This document shows, one piece after another, positions 16,546 through 24,117 of a DNA stretch of 61,559 bases (its first letter is position 1; the number at the start of each line of letters is the position of its first letter). A program made the translations under genes and the position numbers. This stretch comes from Gammaproteobacteria bacterium RIFCSPHIGHO2_12_FULL_63_22 (GTDB taxonomy: Bacteria > Pseudomonadota > Gammaproteobacteria > Xanthomonadales > Xanthomonadaceae): positions 1 through 61,559 of the forward strand of contig MGYJ01000082.1 of the NCBI GenBank assembly GCA_001801685.1, written 5' to 3'. Under the pieces are notes generated by a model. That model was not told the DNA's origin. It saw only the letters and a list, made by a program, of their open reading frames with translations, and searched no databases.

Positions 16546-17595
16546 ATGATCAAGACCCAAGGATTTGCCGCCCTCACCGCCAAGGACACACTGGCGCCGT
16601 TCTCCTTCGAGCGTCGCGAGCCCGGTCCGCAGGACGTGCAGATCGACATCGAGTATTGCGGCGTCTGCCACTCCGACCTGCATACCGCGCGCGACGAATG
16701 GCACATGACCCAGTATCCCTGCGTGCCCGGCCATGAAATCGTCGGCCGCGTGGTGGCTGTCGGCGCGGAAGTCACCGGCTTCAAGGTCGGCGACCTGGCC
16801 GGCGTGGGTTGCATGGTCGGCAGCTGCAAGCACTGCGCGTCCTGCAACGAGGGCCTCGAGCAGTATTGCGAGAACGGCTTCGTCGGCACCTACAACGGCC
16901 CACTCTTCGGCGGCGAAAACACCTTCGGCGGTTACTCCGACAAGATTGTCGTACGCCAGGATTTCGTGTTGCACATCGCGCCGGGCCAGAACCTGGCGGC
17001 CGTGGCGCCGCTGCTGTGCGCCGGCATCACCACCTATTCACCGTTGAAGCACTGGAAGGTCGGCCCGGGGCAGAAGGTCGGCATCGTCGGCCTGGGCGGC
17101 CTGGGCCACATGGGCGTGAAGATCGCGCACGCGATGGGCGCGCATGTGGTGTTGTTCACCACATCCCCCGGCAAGACGGAGGATGCGTTGCGCCTGGGCG
17201 CCGATGAAGTGGTGGTGTCGCGCAATGCGGACGAGATGGCCAGGCATGCCAACAGCTTCGACTTCATCCTCAATACCGTGGCTGCGCCGCACAACCTCGA
17301 TGCCTTTACCGGCTTGCTGAACCGCGATGGCACGATGACCCTGGTCGGTGCGCCGGCCGAAGCGCACCCGTCGCCGAATGTGTTCAACCTGATCTTCAAG
17401 CGCCGCACGATTTCGGGTTCGTTGATCGGCGGTATCGCCGAGACCCAGGAGATGCTCGATTTCTGCGCCGAGCACGGCATCGTTTCCGACATCGAGATAA
17501 TCGCGATGCAGGACATCAACGAGGCTTACGAGCGGATGCTGAAGGGCGACGTGAAATATCGTTTCGTGATTGATATTGCGTCGCTGAAAAAGTAG
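16546..17595 (+). CDS. Zinc-dependent NAD(P) alcohol dehydrogenase (YahK/AdhA type)
   Basis: This is a 349-residue medium-chain dehydrogenase/reductase. Catalytic zinc ligands appear in YCGVCHSD (Cys41) and GHE (His63-Glu64). The structural zinc site has Cys94, Cys97, Cys100 and Cys108. The Rossmann fold shows GIVGLGGLGHMG near residue 182. Length and motifs match the cinnamyl-alcohol-dehydrogenase-like aldehyde reductases that use NADPH and reduce a broad range of aldehydes. CAAGGA precedes the ATG. A strong intrinsic terminator follows the stop directly, so this gene ends its transcription unit. Confidence 0.9.
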   Translation: MIKTQGFAALTAKDTLAPFSFERREPGPQDVQIDIEYCGVCHSDLHTARDEWHMTQYPCVPGHEIVGRVVAVGAEVTGFKVGDLAGVGCMVGSCKHCASCNEGLEQYCENGFVGTYNGPLFGGENTFGGYSDKIVVRQDFVLHIAPGQNLAAVAPLLCAGITTYSPLKHWKVGPGQKVGIVGLGGLGHMGVKIAHAMGAHVVLFTTSPGKTEDALRLGADEVVVSRNADEMARHANSFDFILNTVAAPHNLDAFTGLLNRDGTMTLVGAPAEAHPSPNVFNLIFKRRTISGSLIGGIAETQEMLDFCAEHGIVSDIEIIAMQDINEAYERMLKGDVKYRFVIDIASLKK

Positions 17596-17614
17596 AACGC
17601 GATGCCGCATAACC

Positions 17615-17647
17615 AGACCGCACCTCGAGGGGTGCGGTCTTTTTTTT
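17615..17647 (+). terminator. Rho-independent terminator after the alcohol dehydrogenase
   Basis: AGACCGCACC pairs perfectly with GGTGCGGTCT around a six-base loop, and the stem runs straight into a T-tract ending at 17647. It is the clearest intrinsic terminator in the window, and the tract orientation serves the plus-strand gene. Confidence 0.92.
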
Positions 17648-17649
17648 GC

Positions 17650-17838
17650 TCAAGCCTTCTTCTGACCGGCGCGGTGCGCGCCGTCGCCGGCCGGACCACC
17701 ACCACCACGACCGCTGTGGTTGGGTTTCTTCTTGTTGCTGGCGGGGAAGGCGTTGTTGCCGCGCTCCGGTCCAACATTCACTGCCTTGGCGGCAGTCGCC
17801 GGTGCCGCGTTTTCAACCTTCTTTTCTTGACCAGCCAT
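17650..17838 (-). CDS. Small basic, low-complexity protein
   Basis: This 62-residue protein starts MAGQEKKVENAAP and is rich in Lys, Asn, Gly and Ala, with a GRGGGG run; it is predicted to be disordered. No family is recognised. It is supported by a very good ribosome site (AGGAGA, seven bases before the ATG) and by a position that respects the neighbouring terminator. Composition suggests a nucleic-acid-associated or stress protein, but this is a guess. Confidence 0.6.
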   Translation of the reverse strand: MAGQEKKVENAAPATAAKAVNVGPERGNNAFPASNKKKPNHSGRGGGGPAGDGAHRAGQKKA

Positions 17839-17947
17839 GACGATTCTCCTGAATCGGGTGTGGAAACCCACTTCGGGACGCTACACCCTTTATCGTCGGG
17901 GCCACTCTAAACCGCTGCGGCGGTTGGCCCGGCTTCATGAAAAGCGC

Positions 17948-18499
17948 CTAGAAACTGGCGTTTGGACCTTGCAGGGCTTCGAGCTCGGCGGGCGTGGATT
18001 GCCGCCCCAGCGCCACATTGCGCCCGGGAAAGCGCCCGAACTTGTCGATCAGGTCCTTGTGCAGCTGCGCGTAACGGGTCCAGCCGGCGTTGCCCAGGCT
18101 GCCGATCAGTTGCACCGCCATCGCCTGGTGCCCGGCGTGTTCGCTGTGCTCGAAAGGCAGGTACAGGAACAGGCGTTGCCGCGGCGGCAGGGCCTGGTCG
18201 TAGCCGGCATCGATGGCCTGGCTGGCCAGCCGCCGGGCAATCGGGTCGGAGGCGTAGGCACGTGGATCACCGCGAAACAGGTTGCGCGAGAACTGGTCGA
18301 GCACGATGACCGCGGCCAGCAGCGCGCGCGGTTCCTGGATGCCGGCGGCGTCGGTGGCGACCAGTTGCAGGTGCAGCGCCAGGAAGCGCACGCGGATTTC
18401 CGCATCAACATGCGGGCCGCCGGAGAACCAGTCAGCTTCGTCCAGTTCGTCGAACCAGAACGACAGGACTTCGTTGATCCAATAGGGCTCGGCGACCAT
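17948..18499 (-). CDS. DUF924 family protein
   Basis: The 183-residue protein begins with the family hallmark I-x-E-V-L-x-F-W-F and continues with ALVATDAAGI-like helices, LDQFSRNLFRGDPRAYASD, and a C-terminal FPGRN segment followed by TPAELE. These are diagnostic of DUF924, an all-helical TPR-like cytoplasmic family of unknown function found widely in proteobacteria. Length is normal. It is flanked by unrelated genes in the same direction and could be transcribed alone. Confidence 0.88.
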   Translation of the reverse strand: MVAEPYWINEVLSFWFDELDEADWFSGGPHVDAEIRVRFLALHLQLVATDAAGIQEPRALLAAVIVLDQFSRNLFRGDPRAYASDPIARRLASQAIDAGYDQALPPRQRLFLYLPFEHSEHAGHQAMAVQLIGSLGNAGWTRYAQLHKDLIDKFGRFPGRNVALGRQSTPAELEALQGPNASF

Positions 18500-18577
18500 G
18501 ATGCTGATTCCGCTACCTGCTCGGTCAAGGCAACGTGACGACGCGGGAAAGGCGGCCAGCCCGGTGGCGCCCCCGAT

Positions 18578-19351
18578 TCAGCGCGACGGCTTGGCGGACT
18601 GCCTGGCCTTCACGTGTTCCATGATGTTGATGAAGGTGTCCGTCCAGACCACGTCGCGGTGCGCGTCCAGATAGGCGAGCAGCTCGTCGTGCGCCTGCGT
18701 CGACACGACCAGGTAGTCGCCTCCGATGCCGTGGAAGGTGAAGTTGACCATCGTGCCTTTCTCGATGGCTTCGTCCACGCGGGCGATCAGTTGCGCGCCG
18801 GTGACGTCGTTGGGTGCAATCACGCCGACCGCATGGGGATCGAGCGCCTGCATGTCGGCGATGACGCCGCCCTCCCCGGACTTGATCGCCACGAAGTCGG
18901 CCTTCACCAGCGGCAGGTAAGGCTGTCCCGCGGCCAGCAAGTCGCCGCAAGGCACGGTGAAGGTGCGTGTCGTCTTGCCATCGATGGCGTGCAGCATCGC
19001 GTTGCCCACGCGAACCTGCGCGGCAAGCTGCGTGGCGGCGAGCTGGTCGAGATCGTTTTCGGGCGTAACCCAGTCGCGGCCGGGCTTGCTGCGCGAACAC
19101 TGGTGGAACAAGGTGTGGTTGCCCAGCTCGTGTCCCTTGGCCGCCGCGGCGCGCCACTCGGGCAGGCGCTTCGCGACTGTGTCGCTGGACAGGGTGAGGT
19201 AGAAACTTCCCTTCAACCCGTGTTTGTCGAGCGCCGGGATCGCGTTGTCGAGTTGCGAGTTGATGGCGTCGTCGTAGGCCAGGCTGACCGCAGCGCGCTT
19301 GCCGTCGGGCCAGGCGAATGCCATCCCCAGCGCCAGCAGCAGCGAACTCAA
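18578..19351 (-). CDS. Polysaccharide deacetylase (NodB/CE4 family), probably exported
   Basis: The protein has the NodB homology domain: motif 1 SLAYDDA (T-x-D-D equivalent) and motif 2 LGNHTLFHQ (H-x3-H) supply the metal-binding Asp-His-His triad; a closing FTFHGIGGD motif lies near residue 215. CE4 enzymes remove N- or O-acetyl groups from chitin, peptidoglycan or xylan. The best start is TTG at 19351, which overlaps the halogenase stop in a TTGA junction and gives a short hydrophobic leader (SSLLLALGMAFA); ATG at 19324 is an alternative. The leader suggests export but lacks a basic N-region. It is the last gene of the TonB receptor/halogenase unit, pointing to a role in processing an acetylated glycan. 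Substrate unproven. Confidence 0.78.
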   Translation of the reverse strand: MSSLLLALGMAFAWPDGKRAAVSLAYDDAINSQLDNAIPALDKHGLKGSFYLTLSSDTVAKRLPEWRAAAAKGHELGNHTLFHQCSRSKPGRDWVTPENDLDQLAATQLAAQVRVGNAMLHAIDGKTTRTFTVPCGDLLAAGQPYLPLVKADFVAIKSGEGGVIADMQALDPHAVGVIAPNDVTGAQLIARVDEAIEKGTMVNFTFHGIGGDYLVVSTQAHDELLAYLDAHRDVVWTDTFINIMEHVKARQSAKPSR

Positions 19352-20859
19352 GCGCTGTTGGCCGCGCAGTGCTTGGCGATGTAGTCGGCCTGGGTCGGCA
19401 TCACCCGCACGCACTTGGCGATGACCTGCTCGATGTGTTTCACGTACGACTCCACTTCCGCCTCCGGCCGCAGGTCGGCAAAGGGATGGTAGGCCTGCGG
19501 CACGATGCGCTGGCCGACCATCACCTGCAGCCAGCTGGGCTCGGCGAACAGTTCCAGGCCATCGCGCTGGATCCGGCCATTGCTGCGGAACAAGTCGATC
19601 TTGCGCTGCAGCGTGTCGGGCACCGGCATGGTGCGGCAGTAATTCCAGAACTCCGAATCGTCGCGGATCGTCGCCTTGTAATGCAGCACCAGGAAGTCGC
19701 GGATGCGCTCGTATTCCCAATGCGTCTGCGTGTTGTATTCGGCGATGTCGGCCGCATCGAAGCCCGACTGCGGGAAAAAACTGATGATGCGCGAGATGGC
19801 GGTGTTGATGAGGTGGATGCTGGTCGATTCCAGCGGTTCCAGGAATCCACTCGACAAGCCGACCGCCACGCAGTTCTTGGTCCAGAAGCTCTTGCGCCGG
19901 CCGGTGGTGAATTTCAGGGGGCGCGGCTCGGCCAGCGGCTTGCCATCGAGGTTCTTCATCAGGATGGAGGTTGCTTCATCCTGTTCCATGAAGCTGCTGC
20001 AATAGATGTGGCCGTTGCCGATGCGATGCTGCAACGGGATGCGCCACTGCCAGCCGGCCGTGTGCGCAGTGGACCGGGTGTACGGCAGCAGCGGGTCGAC
20101 CGACTCGCAGGGCACGGCGAGCGCGCGATTGACCGGCAGCCATTGCGACCAGTCGTCGAAGCCGGCGTGCAGGGTCTGCTCGATCAACAAGCCGCGCATG
20201 CCGGAACAATCAATGAAGAACTGGCCGTCGATGCGCTCGCCGCTTTCCAGCACCACCGCCTCGATGAAGCCATCGTCGGCGCGCTGCAGGACCTGGGCGA
20301 TCTTGCCCTCGGTGCGGATGACGCCGCGCTTTTCGGCGTAGCCGCGCAGGAAGCGCGCGTACAGGCCGGCGTCGAAGTGGTAGGCGTGGGCAATGTCGGC
20401 CACCGGGGAACCGACCATGTCCGTGCGCGCGCGCATGAACTTGGCCTGGTAGGCGGCGACGGTATTGATGGAATACGCATCCAGCGGCGAGGCCTTGCCC
20501 AGCTTGGCCAGGCGCAGCCAGAAGTGGTGGAAGGGCAGGGCCTGCGTGGCCTGGCCGACGAAGCCGAAGCCATGCATGTAGCGATCGCCGATCGCGCCCC
20601 AGTTCAGGAATTCGATGCCGAGCTTGAAAGTGCCCTGGGTGGCGCGCATGAACTCGTCTTCATCGATTTCGAGCGCGCGGTTGAACTCGCCAATGTGCGG
20701 GATGGTGGCCTCGCCCACGCCGATGATGCCGATCTCGTCCGATTCCACCAGGCGGATGTTGCATTGGCCTTCCAGCACCTTCGACAGCGCGGCGGCGGTC
20801 ATCCAGCCGGCGGTACCGCCGCCGACGATGACGATATTGCGTACGGGTTCGGGCGTCAT
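19348..20859 (-). CDS. Flavin-dependent tryptophan-halogenase-family protein
   Basis: The 503-residue protein has the FAD-binding GGGTAGW motif at residues 13-19, the halogenase-specific WQWRIP (W-x-W-x-I-P) motif and a lysine at position 79 in GTFKLGIEF. That lysine corresponds to the catalytic Lys79 of PrnA, which forms the halogenating chloramine. The acidic segment SGFLEPLESTSIHL matches the region with the catalytic glutamate. The enzyme therefore looks competent for FADH2-dependent halogenation. Paralogues of this type commonly sit beside TonB-dependent receptors in Xanthomonadaceae and Caulobacterales sugar loci, with no tryptophan context, so indole need not be the substrate. It shares a TTGA junction with the deacetylase and follows the TonB receptor, separated by a hairpin. 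A partner flavin reductase is not encoded nearby. Confidence 0.87.
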   Translation of the reverse strand: MTPEPVRNIVIVGGGTAGWMTAAALSKVLEGQCNIRLVESDEIGIIGVGEATIPHIGEFNRALEIDEDEFMRATQGTFKLGIEFLNWGAIGDRYMHGFGFVGQATQALPFHHFWLRLAKLGKASPLDAYSINTVAAYQAKFMRARTDMVGSPVADIAHAYHFDAGLYARFLRGYAEKRGVIRTEGKIAQVLQRADDGFIEAVVLESGERIDGQFFIDCSGMRGLLIEQTLHAGFDDWSQWLPVNRALAVPCESVDPLLPYTRSTAHTAGWQWRIPLQHRIGNGHIYCSSFMEQDEATSILMKNLDGKPLAEPRPLKFTTGRRKSFWTKNCVAVGLSSGFLEPLESTSIHLINTAISRIISFFPQSGFDAADIAEYNTQTHWEYERIRDFLVLHYKATIRDDSEFWNYCRTMPVPDTLQRKIDLFRSNGRIQRDGLELFAEPSWLQVMVGQRIVPQAYHPFADLRPEAEVESYVKHIEQVIAKCVRVMPTQADYIAKHCAANSA

Positions 20860-20897
20860 GGTGTGGAAACTATCTCAGGGCCGGGGGCTTAACGGAA

Positions 20898-20925
20898 GAT
20901 GCCCCCGCCTTGCAGCGGGGGCATC
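20898..20925 (-). terminator. Perfect 11-bp hairpin between TonB receptor and halogenase
   Basis: GATGCCCCCGC pairs with GCGGGGGCATC around a six-base loop in the 99-base gap after the receptor stop. The downstream sequence on the minus strand is not a T-run, so it more likely attenuates or stabilises the receptor transcript than stops all transcription into the halogenase gene. Confidence 0.6.
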
Positions 20926-20958
20926 ACCGGGTTGCTTGCGATCAAGCGCTGGCCGGGG

Positions 20959-23943
20959 TCAGAACTTGTAGTTGGCGCCCAGCAGCAACTGGCGACCGAA
21001 CTGATAGGTGTAGTTCGGAATCAGCTGGGTGGGATCGGGCACGTCCACGTTGCCCGGCGTCTTGTAGTTGCGGGCGTAGGTGTCGGTGAGGTTGTTGACC
21101 TGCAGCAACAACGACAGGCCCTTCATCTGGCTGGAATCGTTGAACGCGTACTCCATCTGGAAATCGACCACCTTGTCGGCGCCCTGCTGGCGCGTCGTGG
21201 GGCGGAAGAAGATGTCGCGCGTGGTCGCGGTGAAGGCCGAGCGATAACGCTGGCTGAGCCGCGCCGAGAAGCCGTTCCTTTCGAAGTAGAAAGTGACGTT
21301 GTTGGCGATGCCCGACAGGCCGTTGATCGATGTCTGCGAACCGGCGATGACCTGGTTCGAGTTCTGGTCGACCTTCTGGTCGCGGATGGTGCTGTTGAGC
21401 TTGGACGCACTGACCACCATGCCGAAGCCTTCCAGCGCATCGATGAACAAGCCGCCGTCCAGCGAGGCGGCGACCTCGAAGCCCTCGAGTTGGCCGCCAT
21501 TGCCGTTGAGCGGCTGGAACACCGGGCCGAACTGGTCGGCCACGAAGCCCGGGGGCAGCGGAACGTTGGGCAGCGGGATGTCGGAGTTGTCGACCGCGCT
21601 GATGCCGTAGGTGATGTAGCTGATCAGGTTCTTGCGGAACGCCGCCACCGAGATGTAACTGCGCGTGCCGAAATACTTCTCGATGGACAGGTCGAAGGCG
21701 ACGGCCTTCCACGGCCGCAGTTCCGGATTGCCGGCGTAGGCAGTGGACCAGCGTCCCATTTCCGGTCCGGGCGTCACATTCACCGTGGGCGTGCTGGTGC
21801 CGGCGCGCATGTCGTTGATCTGTGGCCGCGCGGTGGCGACACCCACGCCCAGGCGGGCGATCAAGTCGGGCTGCAGTTCGGCAACCACGTTCAGGCTCGG
21901 CAGGATGTCGGTGTATGTGGCGCCGCCTTCCTTGCGCAGCAGCAGGTCGAAGTTGACGTTGTTGTTGTCGCCACGATACTCCCAGCCTTCCGCGTGCTGG
22001 TCGCTGCGCACGGCCTGTACGCCGAAGTTGCCGCGGATCGGAATGCTGCCCAGCTGCGTGTCGAAGTCGACCATCGCGAACGCGGTCAGGATTTTTTCGT
22101 TGATGAAGGAATCGTTGGCCTTCAGTCCCAACTCGGCGGGCTTCAGGACCAGCGCGCCCGATTGGACCAGGTAGGGCACGTCCAGGCGGATGAAGCTGTC
22201 GACGCCCATCCAGGACATGTCGAACGGCGACAGCACGGCACCGGCGGGAATGTTGCGAATCGGCTGGCCGTTGCCGTCGAGCGGCATCAGCAGACGGGTT
22301 TCATTCTTCTCCACGCTCTTGTCGCGCTGCGTGTAGTTGACGCCGGCAGTGAACTTGCTGATGAAGCCGTCGAAGCCGCGGTTGGCCGACAGGCGCAGGG
22401 TCTTGATTTCGTCTTCGACGTGCGGGTCGCGGATGACGCCGGTCCAGCGCGGTTCGCCGGGCACGTAATCGAAGCCCACGACGTCGCCGAAATGGATGTT
22501 GGCCGGATTGGACAGGAAGCCGGGCGTGAGCGGCGTCAGGAACTGGTCGCTGCCATCCACCGGGATGTTCCAGCTATAGGGACCGTAGGCCCAATTATTC
22601 GTGTTGTTGTCCCAGGGGCCGGCATAGACCTCCTGGTATTTTTCGTCACGCACGTCCTTCGACATGCTGGCGTCGACGATGGCGGTCCATTCGTCGCCCA
22701 CTTTCCACGTGGAGTTCCAGCCGACCGCCCAGATCGTGTCCTTGCGGCGCGTGTCGGAGTTGGTGGTGGTGGTCGGCAATGCGCTGGCGTTGCCGCTGGT
22801 GGCGTAGGTGTTGTCGCCAACCTGGGTGGTGTCGATGTCGGACAGCGTGTTCAACACGCCCAGGCCGAAGAACTGGCCCCAGCTGGCGAACATGTTCGAG
22901 GTCAGCTTGCCGCCGACTTCATGCGTGTCGAACTTGGAGTAGTACAGGTCCAGTTCGTGGTGCACGTCTTCGTTCGGCTGGAATTCCAGCACCGCCATCA
23001 GGCCGTCGCGAACGTTTTTCTTGGTTGACTGCGAGCCGGTCCAGAACATCGGCAGCAAGGCCTTGCTCTGCGGTCCCCAGGTAACCGTGGGCGCCTGGTA
23101 GAGCGACGGCACCGTGCCCGCGATCGGCAGGTCGTAGGGCGTGTAGTCGCCGTATTGGTCAAGCTCGGTAAGCTTGAGCTGCGAGGTCGATTCGAGGTGC
23201 GCGAAGCCAATGGCCAGGCCGATGGTGTTGTCGGCGAACTGGTTGACGTAGGACACGCTGAAGCGCTTGCCCAGCGGGCTGGCAACGCCGGGCGCCTGGG
23301 TGCCGTTGGAGTTGTCTTCGACGCGCAGGTTCAGGGCCACCTGGCGGCCGCGCGTGTCGAGCGGCTTGCGCGCCATCAGGTCGACGGTGCCGGACAGTCC
23401 TTGTCCCAGCAGCGCGGCATTGGGTGTCTTGTAGACCGTCGCCGAACCGATCAATTCAGAGGGGAATTGGTCGTATTCCACGGCGCGGCCATCGTTGGAG
23501 CTGACGATCTCGCGGCCATTCAACAGTGCGCCCGAGAATGCCGGCGACAGGCCGCGGATGGAAATGACGTTGACGCGGCCGTCGGTGCCGCGCTGGCCGG
23601 TCAGGCCGGGCAGGCGCGCGAGCGATTCGGCGACGCTGGCGTCGGGCAACTTGCCGATGTCTTCCGCGGAAACGGCTTCGACGATCGAGTTGGAATTGCG
23701 CTTGGTGGCGACCGAAGTTTCGATCGAATAGCGGATGCCCTTGACGACGACCGTTTCAAGTTCGCCTGCCGCGGCATTTTCATCGGCGGCCTTCTTGTCG
23801 GCGGCGGCTTTCTTTTCCGCGTCGGTGGTGGGCGCATCTTCCGGCTTCGGCGCCGCATCCTGGGCGAACGTCGGCTGGGCGAGTGCCAGCAAAAGTGCAG
23901 CAGTCAGGATTCGCTGCTTTGGAAAACGGTGTGCTTGATTCAT
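20959..23943 (-). CDS. TonB-dependent outer-membrane receptor
   Basis: The 994-residue protein starts with a signal peptide (cleavage after AQPTFA, residue ~27) and an Ala/Lys/Asp-rich linker. The plug domain has the EDIGKLPD and SVAESLARLPG signatures of the large Caulobacter/Xanthomonas TonB receptor group. The rest is a 22-strand barrel of Asn/Asp/Tyr-rich strands ending in a terminal Phe (GANYKF). These receptors import oligosaccharides or other large substrates across the outer membrane using TonB energy. GGAGGGAG lies just before the ATG. A LacI-type operator lies 97 bases upstream of the start. The downstream halogenase and deacetylase genes follow in the same direction. Given the glucosidase and glucokinase neighbours, a beta-glucoside or oligosaccharide is the likely ligand. 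Confidence 0.93.
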   Translation of the reverse strand: MNQAHRFPKQRILTAALLLALAQPTFAQDAAPKPEDAPTTDAEKKAAADKKAADENAAAGELETVVVKGIRYSIETSVATKRNSNSIVEAVSAEDIGKLPDASVAESLARLPGLTGQRGTDGRVNVISIRGLSPAFSGALLNGREIVSSNDGRAVEYDQFPSELIGSATVYKTPNAALLGQGLSGTVDLMARKPLDTRGRQVALNLRVEDNSNGTQAPGVASPLGKRFSVSYVNQFADNTIGLAIGFAHLESTSQLKLTELDQYGDYTPYDLPIAGTVPSLYQAPTVTWGPQSKALLPMFWTGSQSTKKNVRDGLMAVLEFQPNEDVHHELDLYYSKFDTHEVGGKLTSNMFASWGQFFGLGVLNTLSDIDTTQVGDNTYATSGNASALPTTTTNSDTRRKDTIWAVGWNSTWKVGDEWTAIVDASMSKDVRDEKYQEVYAGPWDNNTNNWAYGPYSWNIPVDGSDQFLTPLTPGFLSNPANIHFGDVVGFDYVPGEPRWTGVIRDPHVEDEIKTLRLSANRGFDGFISKFTAGVNYTQRDKSVEKNETRLLMPLDGNGQPIRNIPAGAVLSPFDMSWMGVDSFIRLDVPYLVQSGALVLKPAELGLKANDSFINEKILTAFAMVDFDTQLGSIPIRGNFGVQAVRSDQHAEGWEYRGDNNNVNFDLLLRKEGGATYTDILPSLNVVAELQPDLIARLGVGVATARPQINDMRAGTSTPTVNVTPGPEMGRWSTAYAGNPELRPWKAVAFDLSIEKYFGTRSYISVAAFRKNLISYITYGISAVDNSDIPLPNVPLPPGFVADQFGPVFQPLNGNGGQLEGFEVAASLDGGLFIDALEGFGMVVSASKLNSTIRDQKVDQNSNQVIAGSQTSINGLSGIANNVTFYFERNGFSARLSQRYRSAFTATTRDIFFRPTTRQQGADKVVDFQMEYAFNDSSQMKGLSLLLQVNNLTDTYARNYKTPGNVDVPDPTQLIPNYTYQFGRQLLLGANYKF

Positions 23944-24039
23944 GGACTCTCCCTCCCAGGACTTGCAACTGTTTCGATGTGGACCGAATGCGAACGCGCA
24001 ATAACCCCGATTACGCTTCGGTGGGCATTGCGCACCTAA

Positions 24040-24055
24040 TTGACAGCGTTGTCAA
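24040..24055. promoter_or_regulatory. LacI-family operator upstream of the TonB receptor
   Basis: The site reads TTGACAGCGTTGTCAA, an inverted repeat of TTGACA and TGTCAA around four bases, located 97 bases before the receptor start. An identical 16-base copy lies between the GH3 and glucokinase genes. The TTGACA arm could also form part of a -35 element. Confidence 0.8.
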
Positions 24056-24117
24056 CATACGGTCGGACAATCGCCAAGAAATCGTTTTCATGAAGCGTGC
24101 TGTGATGTTGCGGTTGG

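Noticed and set aside
18578-20859. A halogenated natural-product cluster
   Set aside because: No polyketide synthase, NRPS or indole-pathway genes are near; the context is sugar uptake.
20899-23028. A 709-residue open frame on the plus strand
   Set aside because: It is antisense to the TonB receptor, whose signal peptide, plug and barrel are clear.
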